64,000 bases of DNA from Ga0077536 sp943370145 (lineage in GTDB: Bacteria; Pseudomonadota; Gammaproteobacteria; Ga0077536). Made by a program: the position numbers and the translations under genes. This document shows, one piece after another, positions 18,244 to 26,635 of the stretch; position 1 is the first letter of the stretch; each line of letters begins with the position of its first letter. The notes below the pieces were generated by a model. That model saw only the letters and a list, made by a program, of their open reading frames with translations, was not told the DNA's origin and did not search any database. The DNA lies in the NCBI GenBank assembly GCA_943370145.1, contig CALRPY020000021.1, positions 5,170 through 69,169 on the forward strand, written 5' to 3'.

Positions 18244-18298
18244 CAGCGCCTCCGGGTTCGGGTGCAGGTGAGCGTGGAAGCGGGCGTCGCCACCACGT

Positions 18299-20329
18299 TC
18301 AGGCCAGCGTGACGAGCAGGTGGCCGGACGCCGTCACGTCCAGCCGGTGATGGGGGGCGAGCACCGTGACCGACGCCGCCTCCTCGACCAGCGCCGGGCC
18401 ACAGATGCGGTCGCCGGCGCTCAGCGCCTCCCGGGCGTATACAGGGGTATCGAGGGCGCCCGCCGCGTACACGACCCGCCGCACGCCCTGCGGGGCGAGG
18501 CGCCCGGCACGCGCCGGCAGGCGCGCGAACTGCGGCCGGGCGTTCGCGCTGGTGACCGTACAGCGCAGGGTTATCGCCTCGATCACTTCCTGCGCGATGC
18601 GGAAGCCGAAGCGCGACTCGTGCAGGGCGTGGAAATCGTCCCACAGCCGGGCGAGGTTCGGCGGACTGAAATCGTCGAAGTCGAAAGCGACTTCGAGTTC
18701 GTAATTCTGGCCGAGGTAGCGCAGGTCGATGGTGCGGTGGATCTGCAGATCGCCGTGGTAGCCCTGGGCCGCGAGGTCCGCCCGCGCGCGCTCGATGAGT
18801 TCGCGCAGGCCGGCCGTGGCGCGCGCGGCATCGAAGCGGCTGGAAGTCATCTGGATCGTGCGTTCGAGATCGACCCGCGCATCGGTCAGCACGAAGCCCA
18901 GCGCGGAGAACTGGCCCGGATGGACCGGCACGATGCCCTGCGGAATCCCGGCCTCGTCCAGCAGTTCCGACAGATGGAGCGGACCCGCGCCCCCGAACGC
19001 GAACAGGGCGTACTCGCGCGGATCCTGGCCACGCTCGAGCAGCACCGTGCGCAGCGCGCCGACCATGTTGTTGTTGACGATGCGCAGGATTGCGAGCGCG
19101 GCGTCCTCGACCGTCATGCCGAGCGGTTCGGCGACACTCGCGATGGCGCGTGTCGCGCGCTCGCTGGCAAGCGCCATGCCGCCGCCGAGGAAGTTTGCGG
19201 GGTTGATGCGACCGAGCACGAGGTTCGCATCGGTGACGGTGGGCCGTTCGCCGCCGAGCCCGTAACAGGCCGGACCCGGCTTGGCGCCCGCGCTCTCGGG
19301 GCCGACGCGCAGCATGCCGCCCTTGTCGATCCACGCGATCGAGCCGCCACCGGCACCGATCGTGCGGATGTCGATCATGGGGATCTGGATGGGCAGGCCG
19401 AACTCGATCTCGAAATCCGTCGTGAAACTGATGCGGCCGTCGATCACCGTCGAGCAGTCCGTCGACGTGCCGCCCATGTCGAGCGTCACCGCGCGGGACA
19501 GGCCCAGTTCGGCCGCCACCTCGCGCGCCGCGACGACACCGCCGGTCGGCCCGGACAGCGTCAGTTGCACAGGCTGCGCGCGGGCCGCGTCGAGGCTCAT
19601 CTCGCCCCCGTTCGACTTGATCAGCACGACCGGCGCGACGATGCCACGCGCGACCAGGCGTTCGCGCATCGAGCGCAGGTAGCGCTCGAGCACCGGCTTC
19701 ACGTACGCATCGGCAAGCGTCGTCGACGCCCGCTCGTATTCCTTCCATTTCGGCAGCACGTCGTAGGAAATGGAGATCGGGATGTCCGGCAACGCCGCCC
19801 GCAGGCGTTCGCGCACCGCGCGCTCGTGCGCGGGGTTCACGTAGGAGAACAGCAGGTTGACCGCAACGGCCTCGATGCCGCCGTTGGCGGCGATGCCGGC
19901 GGCCGCCGCCTCGACGCTGGCGTCGTCGAGCGGCTGCAGGACCTCGCCGGTGGCGAGCAGGCGCTCGGCGACCTCGAAGCAGTCCCGGCGCAGCACCAGC
20001 GGTTTCGACCGCACCCAGCCGCTGTCGTAGTGGTGCTTGCGATGGCCGCGCTGCAGGAAGGGAATGTCGCGGAAGCCGCGCGTGGCGATGTAGGCAACCC
20101 GCGCGCCCTTGCGTTCGAGGATCGCGTTCGTCGCCACCGTGGTGCCGAGCCTCAGGTTGTCGATGGCGGCGGGGTCCGCGAAGCGCTGCAGGCCGTGCAG
20201 GATGCCGAGCGTCGGATCGTCCGGCGTGGTCAGGTTTTTCCAGACCTCGAGCGCGTGCGACTCGCGATCGTAGGACACGAAGTCCGTGAAGGTTCCGCCG
20301 ACATCCACACCGACCAGGTAACGGGCCAT
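18299..20329 (-). CDS. hyuA: Hydantoinase A/acetone carboxylase beta-family subunit (HyuA)
   Basis: 676 aa. N-terminal GVDVGGTFTDFV phosphate-binding loop of the ASKHA (actin-like ATPase) fold, LGTTVATNAILERKG, then DMGGTSTD as second phosphate loop, TIGAGGGSIAW, and FAFGGAGPLH. It would use ATP to phosphorylate or activate a carbonyl for HyuB. First gene of the operon hyuA-hyuB-Cys-rich-hydrolase-SDR. ATG preceded by CTGGAG. C-terminal domain 500-676 is the usual hydantoinase A tail. Confidence 0.9.
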   Translation of the reverse strand: MARYLVGVDVGGTFTDFVSYDRESHALEVWKNLTTPDDPTLGILHGLQRFADPAAIDNLRLGTTVATNAILERKGARVAYIATRGFRDIPFLQRGHRKHHYDSGWVRSKPLVLRRDCFEVAERLLATGEVLQPLDDASVEAAAAGIAANGGIEAVAVNLLFSYVNPAHERAVRERLRAALPDIPISISYDVLPKWKEYERASTTLADAYVKPVLERYLRSMRERLVARGIVAPVVLIKSNGGEMSLDAARAQPVQLTLSGPTGGVVAAREVAAELGLSRAVTLDMGGTSTDCSTVIDGRISFTTDFEIEFGLPIQIPMIDIRTIGAGGGSIAWIDKGGMLRVGPESAGAKPGPACYGLGGERPTVTDANLVLGRINPANFLGGGMALASERATRAIASVAEPLGMTVEDAALAILRIVNNNMVGALRTVLLERGQDPREYALFAFGGAGPLHLSELLDEAGIPQGIVPVHPGQFSALGFVLTDARVDLERTIQMTSSRFDAARATAGLRELIERARADLAAQGYHGDLQIHRTIDLRYLGQNYELEVAFDFDDFSPPNLARLWDDFHALHESRFGFRIAQEVIEAITLRCTVTSANARPQFARLPARAGRLAPQGVRRVVYAAGALDTPVYAREALSAGDRICGPALVEEAASVTVLAPHHRLDVTASGHLLVTLA

Positions 20330-20412
20330 CGAACAGTCTCCAGCGAGAGTCCCGTGAGAGAGTAATCAGGTCGCGACGCGCGCCGCAAGAGCGCTCGCGA
20401 TGACGCAGGGGC

Positions 20413-20430
20413 GCCTGTATCATCACAGGC
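20413..20430. promoter_or_regulatory. Operator-like palindrome upstream of an MFS gene
   Basis: Perfect 6-bp arms GCCTGT-N6-ACAGGC. TATCAT (20418-20423), one mismatch from the consensus -10, lies in its centre, so a bound repressor would block the promoter. It lies between hyuA and the MFS gene, about 50 bp before the preferred MFS start, and about 85 bp from the divergent hyuA start. No clear -35. Confidence 0.35.
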
Positions 20431-20480
20431 ACACGTTTCCCCGCCTGCCGGACCCCCGAGCTTCCAATGCCCGCGCCCAG

Positions 20481-21647
20481 ATGCCTGCGCTGATTGTCGC
20501 CCTGAGCCTTGCCGGCTTCATCGTGGTCGCCTGCATGCGGCTCAGCGATCCCCTGCTGCCGGTCGTCGCCGCCGAATTCGGCGTCAGCGTCGGCCAGGCC
20601 GGCATCATCGGCACCGCGTACGCGATTGCCTACGGGCTGTTCCTGCTGGCCTACGGCCCCCTCGGCGATCGCTACGGCAAGCTCCGGATCATCGCGGTCA
20701 CGCTGAGCCTGGCCGCTTTCTGCGTCACCGCGTGCGCGTTTGCCGACTCACTGGCGACGCTCGCGGCGTTGCGTTTCCTGACCGGCGTGGCGAGCGCCGC
20801 GACCGTGCCGCTTGCGCTCGCGTGGATCGGCGACAACGTGCGCATGGAGATCCGGCAGGCCACCATCGCACGCTACATGAGCGGAATCATCTTCGGCCAG
20901 ATGCTGGGCAGTGCAGTGGGTGGCGTGATGTCGGACTGGCTCGGCTGGCGCTCGATCTTCCTCGTCTTCGGCGCCGCCACCGCCCTGGCCGCCGCCCTGA
21001 TCTGGCGCTATCCGCACCTGGAGACGCTGCCCCTCGCGCCACCTGCGCCCTTGCGCCAGGCCGGTGCGCGCTATCTCGAGCTGCTGCGCGACCGCAAGGC
21101 CGCTGATCTGCTGACGACGGCGCTCATCGAAGGCTTCTGCGTCTTTGGCGGCATCGCCTTCGTCGGCGCGATGCTGCACGAGCGCCACGGCCTCAGCCTG
21201 AGCCTGGTGGGCCTGTGCCTGCTCGCCTACGGCGTCGGCGGGCTCGCCTACAGCGCAGCCGCGCCGGCGCTGCTGCGCCTGCTCGGGCAGCGCGGCCTCA
21301 TTGCGGCGGGCGGTGTCCTGATGGCGTGGAGCTTCATCGTGCTGGCCACCGCCAGCCACTGGCTGGCCTGCGCCTGTGCGCTCACGGTGCTCGGTTTCGG
21401 CTTCTACCTGATGCACAGCACCCTGCAGACGCTCGCGACCGAATTGATTCCGGGCGCGCGCGGCACTGCGTTCGCGCTGTTCGCATTCGCGTTGTTCGCC
21501 GGACAGGCGGTGGGCGTCGCCGCAGTCGGCGCGATCGTCGATGCCGCGGGCTACACGATGGCGCTGGGCGCGATGGGTCTCGGCATCGGCCTGCTCGGCC
21601 TGTGGATGCAGGGCAGCCCGATGGTGCCGCGCCGGGTCGTCAAGTGA
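20481..21647 (+). CDS. MFS transporter, AraJ/drug-efflux-like
   Basis: 388 aa from ATG 20481 (MPALIVALSLAG), chosen because it opens directly on the first membrane helix and leaves the palindrome in the leader; an in-frame ATG at 20400 would add 27 hydrophilic residues. Twelve helices; GDRYGKL after helix 2-3 is the MFS motif A region. Probable efflux pump, substrate unknown. GTGA overlap with the next gene indicates coupling to the TRIC-type channel. Confidence 0.82.
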   Translation: MPALIVALSLAGFIVVACMRLSDPLLPVVAAEFGVSVGQAGIIGTAYAIAYGLFLLAYGPLGDRYGKLRIIAVTLSLAAFCVTACAFADSLATLAALRFLTGVASAATVPLALAWIGDNVRMEIRQATIARYMSGIIFGQMLGSAVGGVMSDWLGWRSIFLVFGAATALAAALIWRYPHLETLPLAPPAPLRQAGARYLELLRDRKAADLLTTALIEGFCVFGGIAFVGAMLHERHGLSLSLVGLCLLAYGVGGLAYSAAAPALLRLLGQRGLIAAGGVLMAWSFIVLATASHWLACACALTVLGFGFYLMHSTLQTLATELIPGARGTAFALFAFALFAGQAVGVAAVGAIVDAAGYTMALGAMGLGIGLLGLWMQGSPMVPRRVVK

Positions 21648-22261
21648 TCGCGCTGGAGGCGCTGGATCTGCTCGGCGTCGCGGTGTTCGCGGTCTCTGGC
21701 GCGCTGGCGGCGGGCCGCAAGCATCTCGACCTGCTGGGTGTGGCCGTGATCGCGCTCGTCACCGCGGTCGGTGGCGGCACGCTGCGCGATCTGCTGCTGG
21801 GGGTGCGGCCGGTGTTCTGGATTGCGGACCCGCGCTACGTCGAGGTCATCCTCGCCAGCGCGGCGCTGACGGTGCTGTACGCGCGCTTCCGCTTCGTGCC
21901 GGAGCGCGCGCTGCTGATTGCCGACGCCTGCGGTCTTGCCCTGTTCGCCATCGCGGGCGCGCAAATCGCCGAGCGGGAGCAGGTGCACGGTGTCATCGTC
22001 ATTACGCTCGGCACCATGACGGGTTGCGCCGGCGGCCTGCTGCGCGACGTGCTGGTCAACGACGTGCCGATGATCCTGCGCCAGGGCCAGATCTACGCGA
22101 CTGCCGCGATCGCGGGCATTTCGCTCTACCTCGTCCTGCAGGCTGCGGGGCTCACGCCGCAGGTCGCCGCGATCTGCGGCATGGCGGCGGTGGCGAGCCT
22201 GCGCCTGGCTGCGATCCTCTGGAATCTCCAGCTGCCGGTGTTCCGGTATCCCGAGCGCTGA
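21644..22261 (+). CDS. TRIC/UPF0126-family membrane protein (YadS/YicG-like)
   Basis: 205 aa from GTG 21644. Two similar halves, each with glycine-rich helices: AVGGGTLRDLLLG in the first and GMTGCAGGLLRDVLVND in the second (GGxxRDxL motif), six to seven helices in total. The family comprises prokaryotic TRIC-type cation channels. Its physiological role in bacteria is unsettled. Start overlaps the stop of the MFS gene by 3 nt (GTGA). Confidence 0.87.
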   Translation: MIALEALDLLGVAVFAVSGALAAGRKHLDLLGVAVIALVTAVGGGTLRDLLLGVRPVFWIADPRYVEVILASAALTVLYARFRFVPERALLIADACGLALFAIAGAQIAEREQVHGVIVITLGTMTGCAGGLLRDVLVNDVPMILRQGQIYATAAIAGISLYLVLQAAGLTPQVAAICGMAAVASLRLAAILWNLQLPVFRYPER

Positions 22262-22285
22262 GGACCCGGCTCTGGCAGCGTCGAA

Positions 22286-23539
22286 TCACGCACCGAGCCT
22301 CGGCCCGATATGGCGCGCCGGCGCGTTGGCCGCCGTCTCGCGCATCAGGGTGTCGGCGCGGCGATAGCGCTCGACTTTCGTGCGCAGGGCCGGGTCGCCG
22401 CTGTCCGGATGTTCGATATAGCTGCCCAGATCGCGTCCCCACTGCACGGCCGCGCGGCCGTAGCGCAGGCGTTCCGTCTCCCACGCAGCGAGTGCCGCAG
22501 ACTGATCGGCGGCACACAGCGCCGCCGCGAGCGTGCGCGCGTCCTCCGCCGCCTTTGACACCCCGAGCCCGACGTGCGGCCGCGCGGTGAACGCCGCGTC
22601 GCCGATCAGCAGCGTCCGCCCGATCTGCATCCGCGGGCTGCCCAGTTCGTAGATGGCCTGGATATACGGCTGCGGCGTGGCTTCGACGATGCGCTGGATC
22701 GGCGGCGCCAGCTCGCGATGTGCTTCGAGCCGCATCGCGGCGACCAATGCGGGGTTCATTCGATCGTGCGGAATGCCGAGCGGGTAGTGGCGCCCGCTGG
22801 CATCGCTGAGATGGGCGCGCAGCGCGGCTTCGTCGGCGCGCCGGTACCAGCCCCAGTTGTACCAGCGGCGACCCGGCGTGAGATCGTCGCCCGGCCCAGC
22901 GACCAGGTAGCCCAGCCAGTGACCGCGCGGCGTCGCGCTGAATGCCATGCGATAGGCGACCTGCGCGAGCACCGCCGCGGGTACTCGTGCCTCGTCGAAC
23001 AGGCCGCGCCACGCGAAATAACCGCAGTAGTCGAGGGTCGTGGACGGCAACAGGCGCTGGCGCACGGTGGAGCGCGTGCCGTCGGCGCCGATCAGCCAGT
23101 CCGCCCGGGCCGTCACGCCGTTCATGAAACGCGCCTCGACGCCTTCCGCATCCTCACGCAGGTCTTCGAAGGTATAGCCGCTGTGATAGTGGGCGTCGGG
23201 GAAACGGGCGCGCAGGAAGCGGAACACGAAGCCCCAGGACGTCATGATCTGCGGCATCGGGCACTCGCCGGGGACGCGTCCCGCGGGGTCGAACACGATG
23301 CGGCCTTCGGACTTCACGCCCATCTCGGCGCGGAGGTCGATGCCGGCCGCGACGAAGGCGGCGTAGAGTTCGTCATGGGTCGCGATGCCGGCGCCGCGGC
23401 TTGCGAGTTCCTCGCCGGCACGCTCGTAGATATCGACCTCCCAGCCCGCAGCGCGCAGCAGCACGCCGCAGAAGAGGCCGCCCATCGAACCGCCGATGAT
23501 GATCGCGCGCTGTCGGCGCGCCGCCGTCGGTTCAGGCAT
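22286..23539 (-). CDS. FAD-dependent monooxygenase, 2,6-dihydroxypyridine hydroxylase-like (copy 2)
   Basis: 417 aa. FAD site GGSMGGLFCGVLLRAAGW, ribose-phosphate motif DG in LIGADGTRS, and GDAAFTARPHVGLGVSKAAEDA (family context) for the second FAD contact. It resembles group A aromatic hydroxylases such as 2,6-dihydroxypyridine 3-monooxygenase. It shares long segments (ELASRGAGIATHDELYAAF) with its upstream neighbour, and its start overlaps that gene's end by 8 nt: a tandem duplication in one operon. Cytoplasmic, NAD(P)H and O2 expected. Substrate unknown. Confidence 0.85.
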   Translation of the reverse strand: MPEPTAARRQRAIIIGGSMGGLFCGVLLRAAGWEVDIYERAGEELASRGAGIATHDELYAAFVAAGIDLRAEMGVKSEGRIVFDPAGRVPGECPMPQIMTSWGFVFRFLRARFPDAHYHSGYTFEDLREDAEGVEARFMNGVTARADWLIGADGTRSTVRQRLLPSTTLDYCGYFAWRGLFDEARVPAAVLAQVAYRMAFSATPRGHWLGYLVAGPGDDLTPGRRWYNWGWYRRADEAALRAHLSDASGRHYPLGIPHDRMNPALVAAMRLEAHRELAPPIQRIVEATPQPYIQAIYELGSPRMQIGRTLLIGDAAFTARPHVGLGVSKAAEDARTLAAALCAADQSAALAAWETERLRYGRAAVQWGRDLGSYIEHPDSGDPALRTKVERYRRADTLMRETAANAPARHIGPRLGA

Positions 23540-24806
23540 CGCGGGCCTCCAGGAAACGGCGCGGGTGGGCCGCGGCAACCTGCGCCATGACCTGCGCGGG
23601 CTCGCGGTAGTGGCGTGCCTCGGCCGCGTCGTCGACGGGGCCGATGTAGCTGCCGAGGCGGCGGCTCTGGCGCATTGCGGCGCGCGCGAACGACAGGCGT
23701 TCGGCCTCCCATGCGGCGAGCGCGTCCTCGCGCTCGGCAGGGTCGCCGTCGAGGGCCGCGGCGAGCCGCGCCGCATCGTCGGCCGCTTTCGACACCCCGA
23801 GCCCGATGTGCGGACGCGCGGTGCAGGCGGCGTCGCCGATGAGGATGACGCGCCCGTCGAGGAAGCGCGGCGCGCAGACATCCCAGATCGGCTGGATGAA
23901 CGGGCGCGAGGTGGCGGCGACCACGCTCGCGAACTGCGGGCACAACAGACGCGCTGCATCGTGGCGCAGGGCGTCGATGTGTCCCTGGCGCAGCAGCGGC
24001 GGCGGGATCCCCTGGGGGTGGTGCACGCCGTGCTCGTCGGTCAGCAGGTCGGGCAGGACGTCGGGGGCCGCTGCCGGGCGATACCACACCCAGTTGTACC
24101 AGCGCTCACCGGGCGCGAGCCTGTCCTGCGGGCCGGCGACGAGATAACCCAGCATGTGTTCGTTGGGCGGCAGGCAGAACGCCATGCGGTCCCGCAACTC
24201 GGCGAGCACGGCGGGTGGCAGCTCACGCTCGTTCGCCAGCCCGCGCCACGCGACGTAGCCGCCGTATTCCAGCGTCGCATCGGGCATCAGCTGCGCCCGC
24301 AGCGTCGAGCGCAGGCCGTCGGCGGCAATCGCGTAGTCCGCGCGGTGCCGCGCGCCGTCGGCGAAATGGAGTTCGACGCCCTGGTCGTCCTGCGTGATAC
24401 CGCTGACGCTGGCCCCGCCGACATAGTCGCCCGGCGCGCACTGCGCGCGCAGGAAGCGGTACATCAGGCTCCACGAGGTCATGATCTGGCGCATCGGCAG
24501 CTCGCCGATCACCGTGCCGTCCCGCGCGAAGGTCACGCGGCCAAGGGACTCGACGCCCATTTCGGCGGACAGCCGGACACCGGCCTGGGCAAAGGCGGCG
24601 TACAGTTCGTCGTGCGTCGCGATGCCGGCGCCGCGGCTCGCGAGTTCACCGACGCTGCGCTCGAAAATGTTCACTTGCCAGCCCGCGCGGCGCAGCAGCA
24701 CCGCCGCGAACAGGCCGGCCATCGAGCCGCCGACGATTGCGATGCGACCGCGCGAGGCGCCCGGTCCGGGGGGGCGTGAAAGCTCTATCGTTTCTGTGGG
24801 CGTCAC
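23532..24806 (-). CDS. FAD-dependent monooxygenase, 2,6-dihydroxypyridine hydroxylase-like (copy 1)
   Basis: 424 aa. FAD motif GGSMAGLFAAVLLRRAGW after a 20-residue tail, AADGLRSTLR, GDAACTARPHIGLGVSK and FLPPNEHMLGYL-like substrate region (AFCLPPNEHMLGYLVAGP). Same family as the downstream gene, with conserved GDAA and RPH motifs; both look catalytically intact. A heterodimer or sequential hydroxylations on related substrates are possible. First gene of the pair, divergent from the small membrane-protein gene. Confidence 0.85.
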   Translation of the reverse strand: MTPTETIELSRPPGPGASRGRIAIVGGSMAGLFAAVLLRRAGWQVNIFERSVGELASRGAGIATHDELYAAFAQAGVRLSAEMGVESLGRVTFARDGTVIGELPMRQIMTSWSLMYRFLRAQCAPGDYVGGASVSGITQDDQGVELHFADGARHRADYAIAADGLRSTLRAQLMPDATLEYGGYVAWRGLANERELPPAVLAELRDRMAFCLPPNEHMLGYLVAGPQDRLAPGERWYNWVWYRPAAAPDVLPDLLTDEHGVHHPQGIPPPLLRQGHIDALRHDAARLLCPQFASVVAATSRPFIQPIWDVCAPRFLDGRVILIGDAACTARPHIGLGVSKAADDAARLAAALDGDPAEREDALAAWEAERLSFARAAMRQSRRLGSYIGPVDDAAEARHYREPAQVMAQVAAAHPRRFLEARDA

Positions 24807-24966
24807 GTGGATTCATCCGGAAAGGGTCACGCATCCTAGCGCAGTTGCGCGCGCTGGCTGCAGCGTTGCCGTCGCCGCACGGGGAAGGACGGCCCGTGCG
24901 GCTTGCGTCCGCGGCGGCGCCGAGGCATGTTCCGGCTTCCGGTGTCGGATGAGGAGGCCCCAGCGG

Positions 24967-25296
24967 ATGTCACTATTGCTCGGCTCGCGACCGGCCCGCC
25001 CTGTGCTGTTCTTTGGCGCGGCGCTTGTCGTCTGCGCGAGCCTGTGGGGGCTGTCGAAGGCGCCGGGCGAAGTCGTCGGCGACTCGCTGCTCGACGCGCG
25101 CGTGATCACCGTGGCCCCGCCGGGGCGGGGCCCGGACCGTGGGCCGCGTGGCCCCACCCTCGTGACCGTCGAAATCGAGCCCGGATCGCGCGCCAGGGTC
25201 TGGCTGGGCGCCCCCCTGCCGCGGGTGGGGGACACACTGCGCGTGCGGGTGAGAACCTATGCCGATGGCAGTCGGGTCGTGGCCGCCGCGCGCTGA
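24967..25296 (+). CDS. Small hypothetical protein with N-terminal membrane anchor
   Basis: 109 aa from ATG 24967, with GAGG about 9 nt upstream; MRRPQR in front of it would be an alternative start. Residues about 10-30 (RPVLFFGAALVVCASLWGL) form one membrane helix, then a Gly/Pro/Arg-rich linker (residues 53-62) and a beta-rich C-terminal part. It looks like a single-pass protein facing the periplasm. No family recognised. It faces the CoA-transferase gene convergently with an 10-bp gap. Confidence 0.5.
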   Translation: MSLLLGSRPARPVLFFGAALVVCASLWGLSKAPGEVVGDSLLDARVITVAPPGRGPDRGPRGPTLVTVEIEPGSRARVWLGAPLPRVGDTLRVRVRTYADGSRVVAAAR

Positions 25297-25306
25297 GTCG
25301 TATGCC

Positions 25307-26521
25307 TCAAGTCGGTGTCGGCACGGGCAGTGCGCCGAACGCGCCGCTATCCGCCATCCTGCCGATCGCCGCCTCGTCGTAGCCGAGGAAGTCGCGCAGC
25401 ACCGTGCCGGCATGCTCGTGCAGCGAGGGCGGCGGGGAAGGTTCGACGATCGTCGCCGCCGTGCCGCTGAACGCACAGCTGTGCACGCCGCGCAGCGCAT
25501 GACCGTTGGCGATGCCATTCATGACCAGCGCCTGCGCACCTGGCTGCTCGAACACCGCGGCCATGTCGTTGACGAAACCGTAGGGCACCATCGCCCGGCC
25601 CAGCGCTGCGGCGAGTTCCGCCGACTGCATCCGCGAGGTACGGGCACGGATGCGCGCAAGCAGGTCTTCGCGCCGTGCGACGCGCTGGCGGGGCGTCTGC
25701 AATTCCGGATCTTCGGCAAGTTCGGGGAGGCCGATGGCCTTCACGAAATCCCGGTACTGGCGCTCCGTTGCCGCCGCGAGCACCAGGCCACGGCCATCCG
25801 CACCCATCAGGATCGTGCCGTAGGGCACGATGTTCGGATGCTCGGACCCCATGCGCCTCGGGATCATGCCGCCGACGAGGTAGTTCGTCGCCTGGTTCGC
25901 GAGTGACGCAACGGCAGCCTGCAGCAGCGAGACCGATACGAAACTGCCCTGGCCCGTGCGCTCACGCTTCAGCAGCGCGAGCAGCAGCGCTTCCTTCAGC
26001 TGGTGGGCCGCGAGCAGGTCGACCAGGGCCACCGGCATCTTGGTCGGCGGCCCGTCGGGTTCGCCATTCAGGAAGGTGAAGCCGGCCTCGGCCTGCACGA
26101 TGGCGTCGAAGCCGGGGCGCGGATCGTCCTCGCCGTAGGCATTGATCTGGCCATAGATCAGGCGCGGATTGCGCTGCGCGAGGGAGGCGTAATCGAGCTT
26201 TAGCTTGGCGGCGTCGCCGGGCTTGAAGCTCGCGGTCACCATGTCGGCGCGCGCGCAGAGTTCGTGTGCGATCCCGAGCCCGGCCGGTGTCGTCGTGTCG
26301 AGCGCAATCGATTCCTTGCCCCAGTTCGCGCACGAGAAGTACGACGAGACATCGTGGGCCGGGTCCTCGTTGAGCGTGCGCCAGCCGCGCGTCGCGTCGC
26401 CGCGCGTGTGCGGATTCTCGACCTTGATGACGCGCGCACCCAGCTCGGCGAAATACATCGACGTGACGGGGCCGGCGAGGATGTTGGCGAGTTCCACGAT
26501 GACGAAGGTGCGGTCGAACAT
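25307..26521 (-). CDS. Class III CoA-transferase (CaiB/BaiF family)
   Basis: 404 aa; start MFDRTFVIVELANILAGPV is the family beginning (upstream in-frame residues are not). VIKVENPHTRGDATR, GYRQINAYGE-like LIYGQINAYGEDDPR and the catalytic Asp in PGFDAIVQAEAG. The family transfers CoA between carboxylic acids (formyl-CoA:oxalate, carnitine, benzylsuccinate types) through an aspartyl-CoA intermediate. Substrate unknown. On the same strand as the FAD monooxygenase pair but separated from it by the oppositely oriented small gene. Confidence 0.87.
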   Translation of the reverse strand: MFDRTFVIVELANILAGPVTSMYFAELGARVIKVENPHTRGDATRGWRTLNEDPAHDVSSYFSCANWGKESIALDTTTPAGLGIAHELCARADMVTASFKPGDAAKLKLDYASLAQRNPRLIYGQINAYGEDDPRPGFDAIVQAEAGFTFLNGEPDGPPTKMPVALVDLLAAHQLKEALLLALLKRERTGQGSFVSVSLLQAAVASLANQATNYLVGGMIPRRMGSEHPNIVPYGTILMGADGRGLVLAAATERQYRDFVKAIGLPELAEDPELQTPRQRVARREDLLARIRARTSRMQSAELAAALGRAMVPYGFVNDMAAVFEQPGAQALVMNGIANGHALRGVHSCAFSGTAATIVEPSPPPSLHEHAGTVLRDFLGYDEAAIGRMADSGAFGALPVPTPT

Positions 26522-26621
26522 GGATGGAAGGCTCCGCGAAGCTGATTCAGGTGGAACAGGGCCGTGATTGTGGCCATGCCCCGGCCTGCGTGTCACCTGC
26601 CCGGACGGGGCGACGACGGGT

Positions 26622-26635
26622 TAGAATCCGGGCGA
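26622..26635 (+). promoter_or_regulatory. -10 element for a probable leaderless mRNA
   Basis: TAGAAT (26622-26627) matches 5 of 6 consensus -10 bases and ends 7 nt before the ATG at 26635. Transcription would start at or next to the ATG. There is no Shine-Dalgarno in between. No good -35 was seen. Confidence 0.45.
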
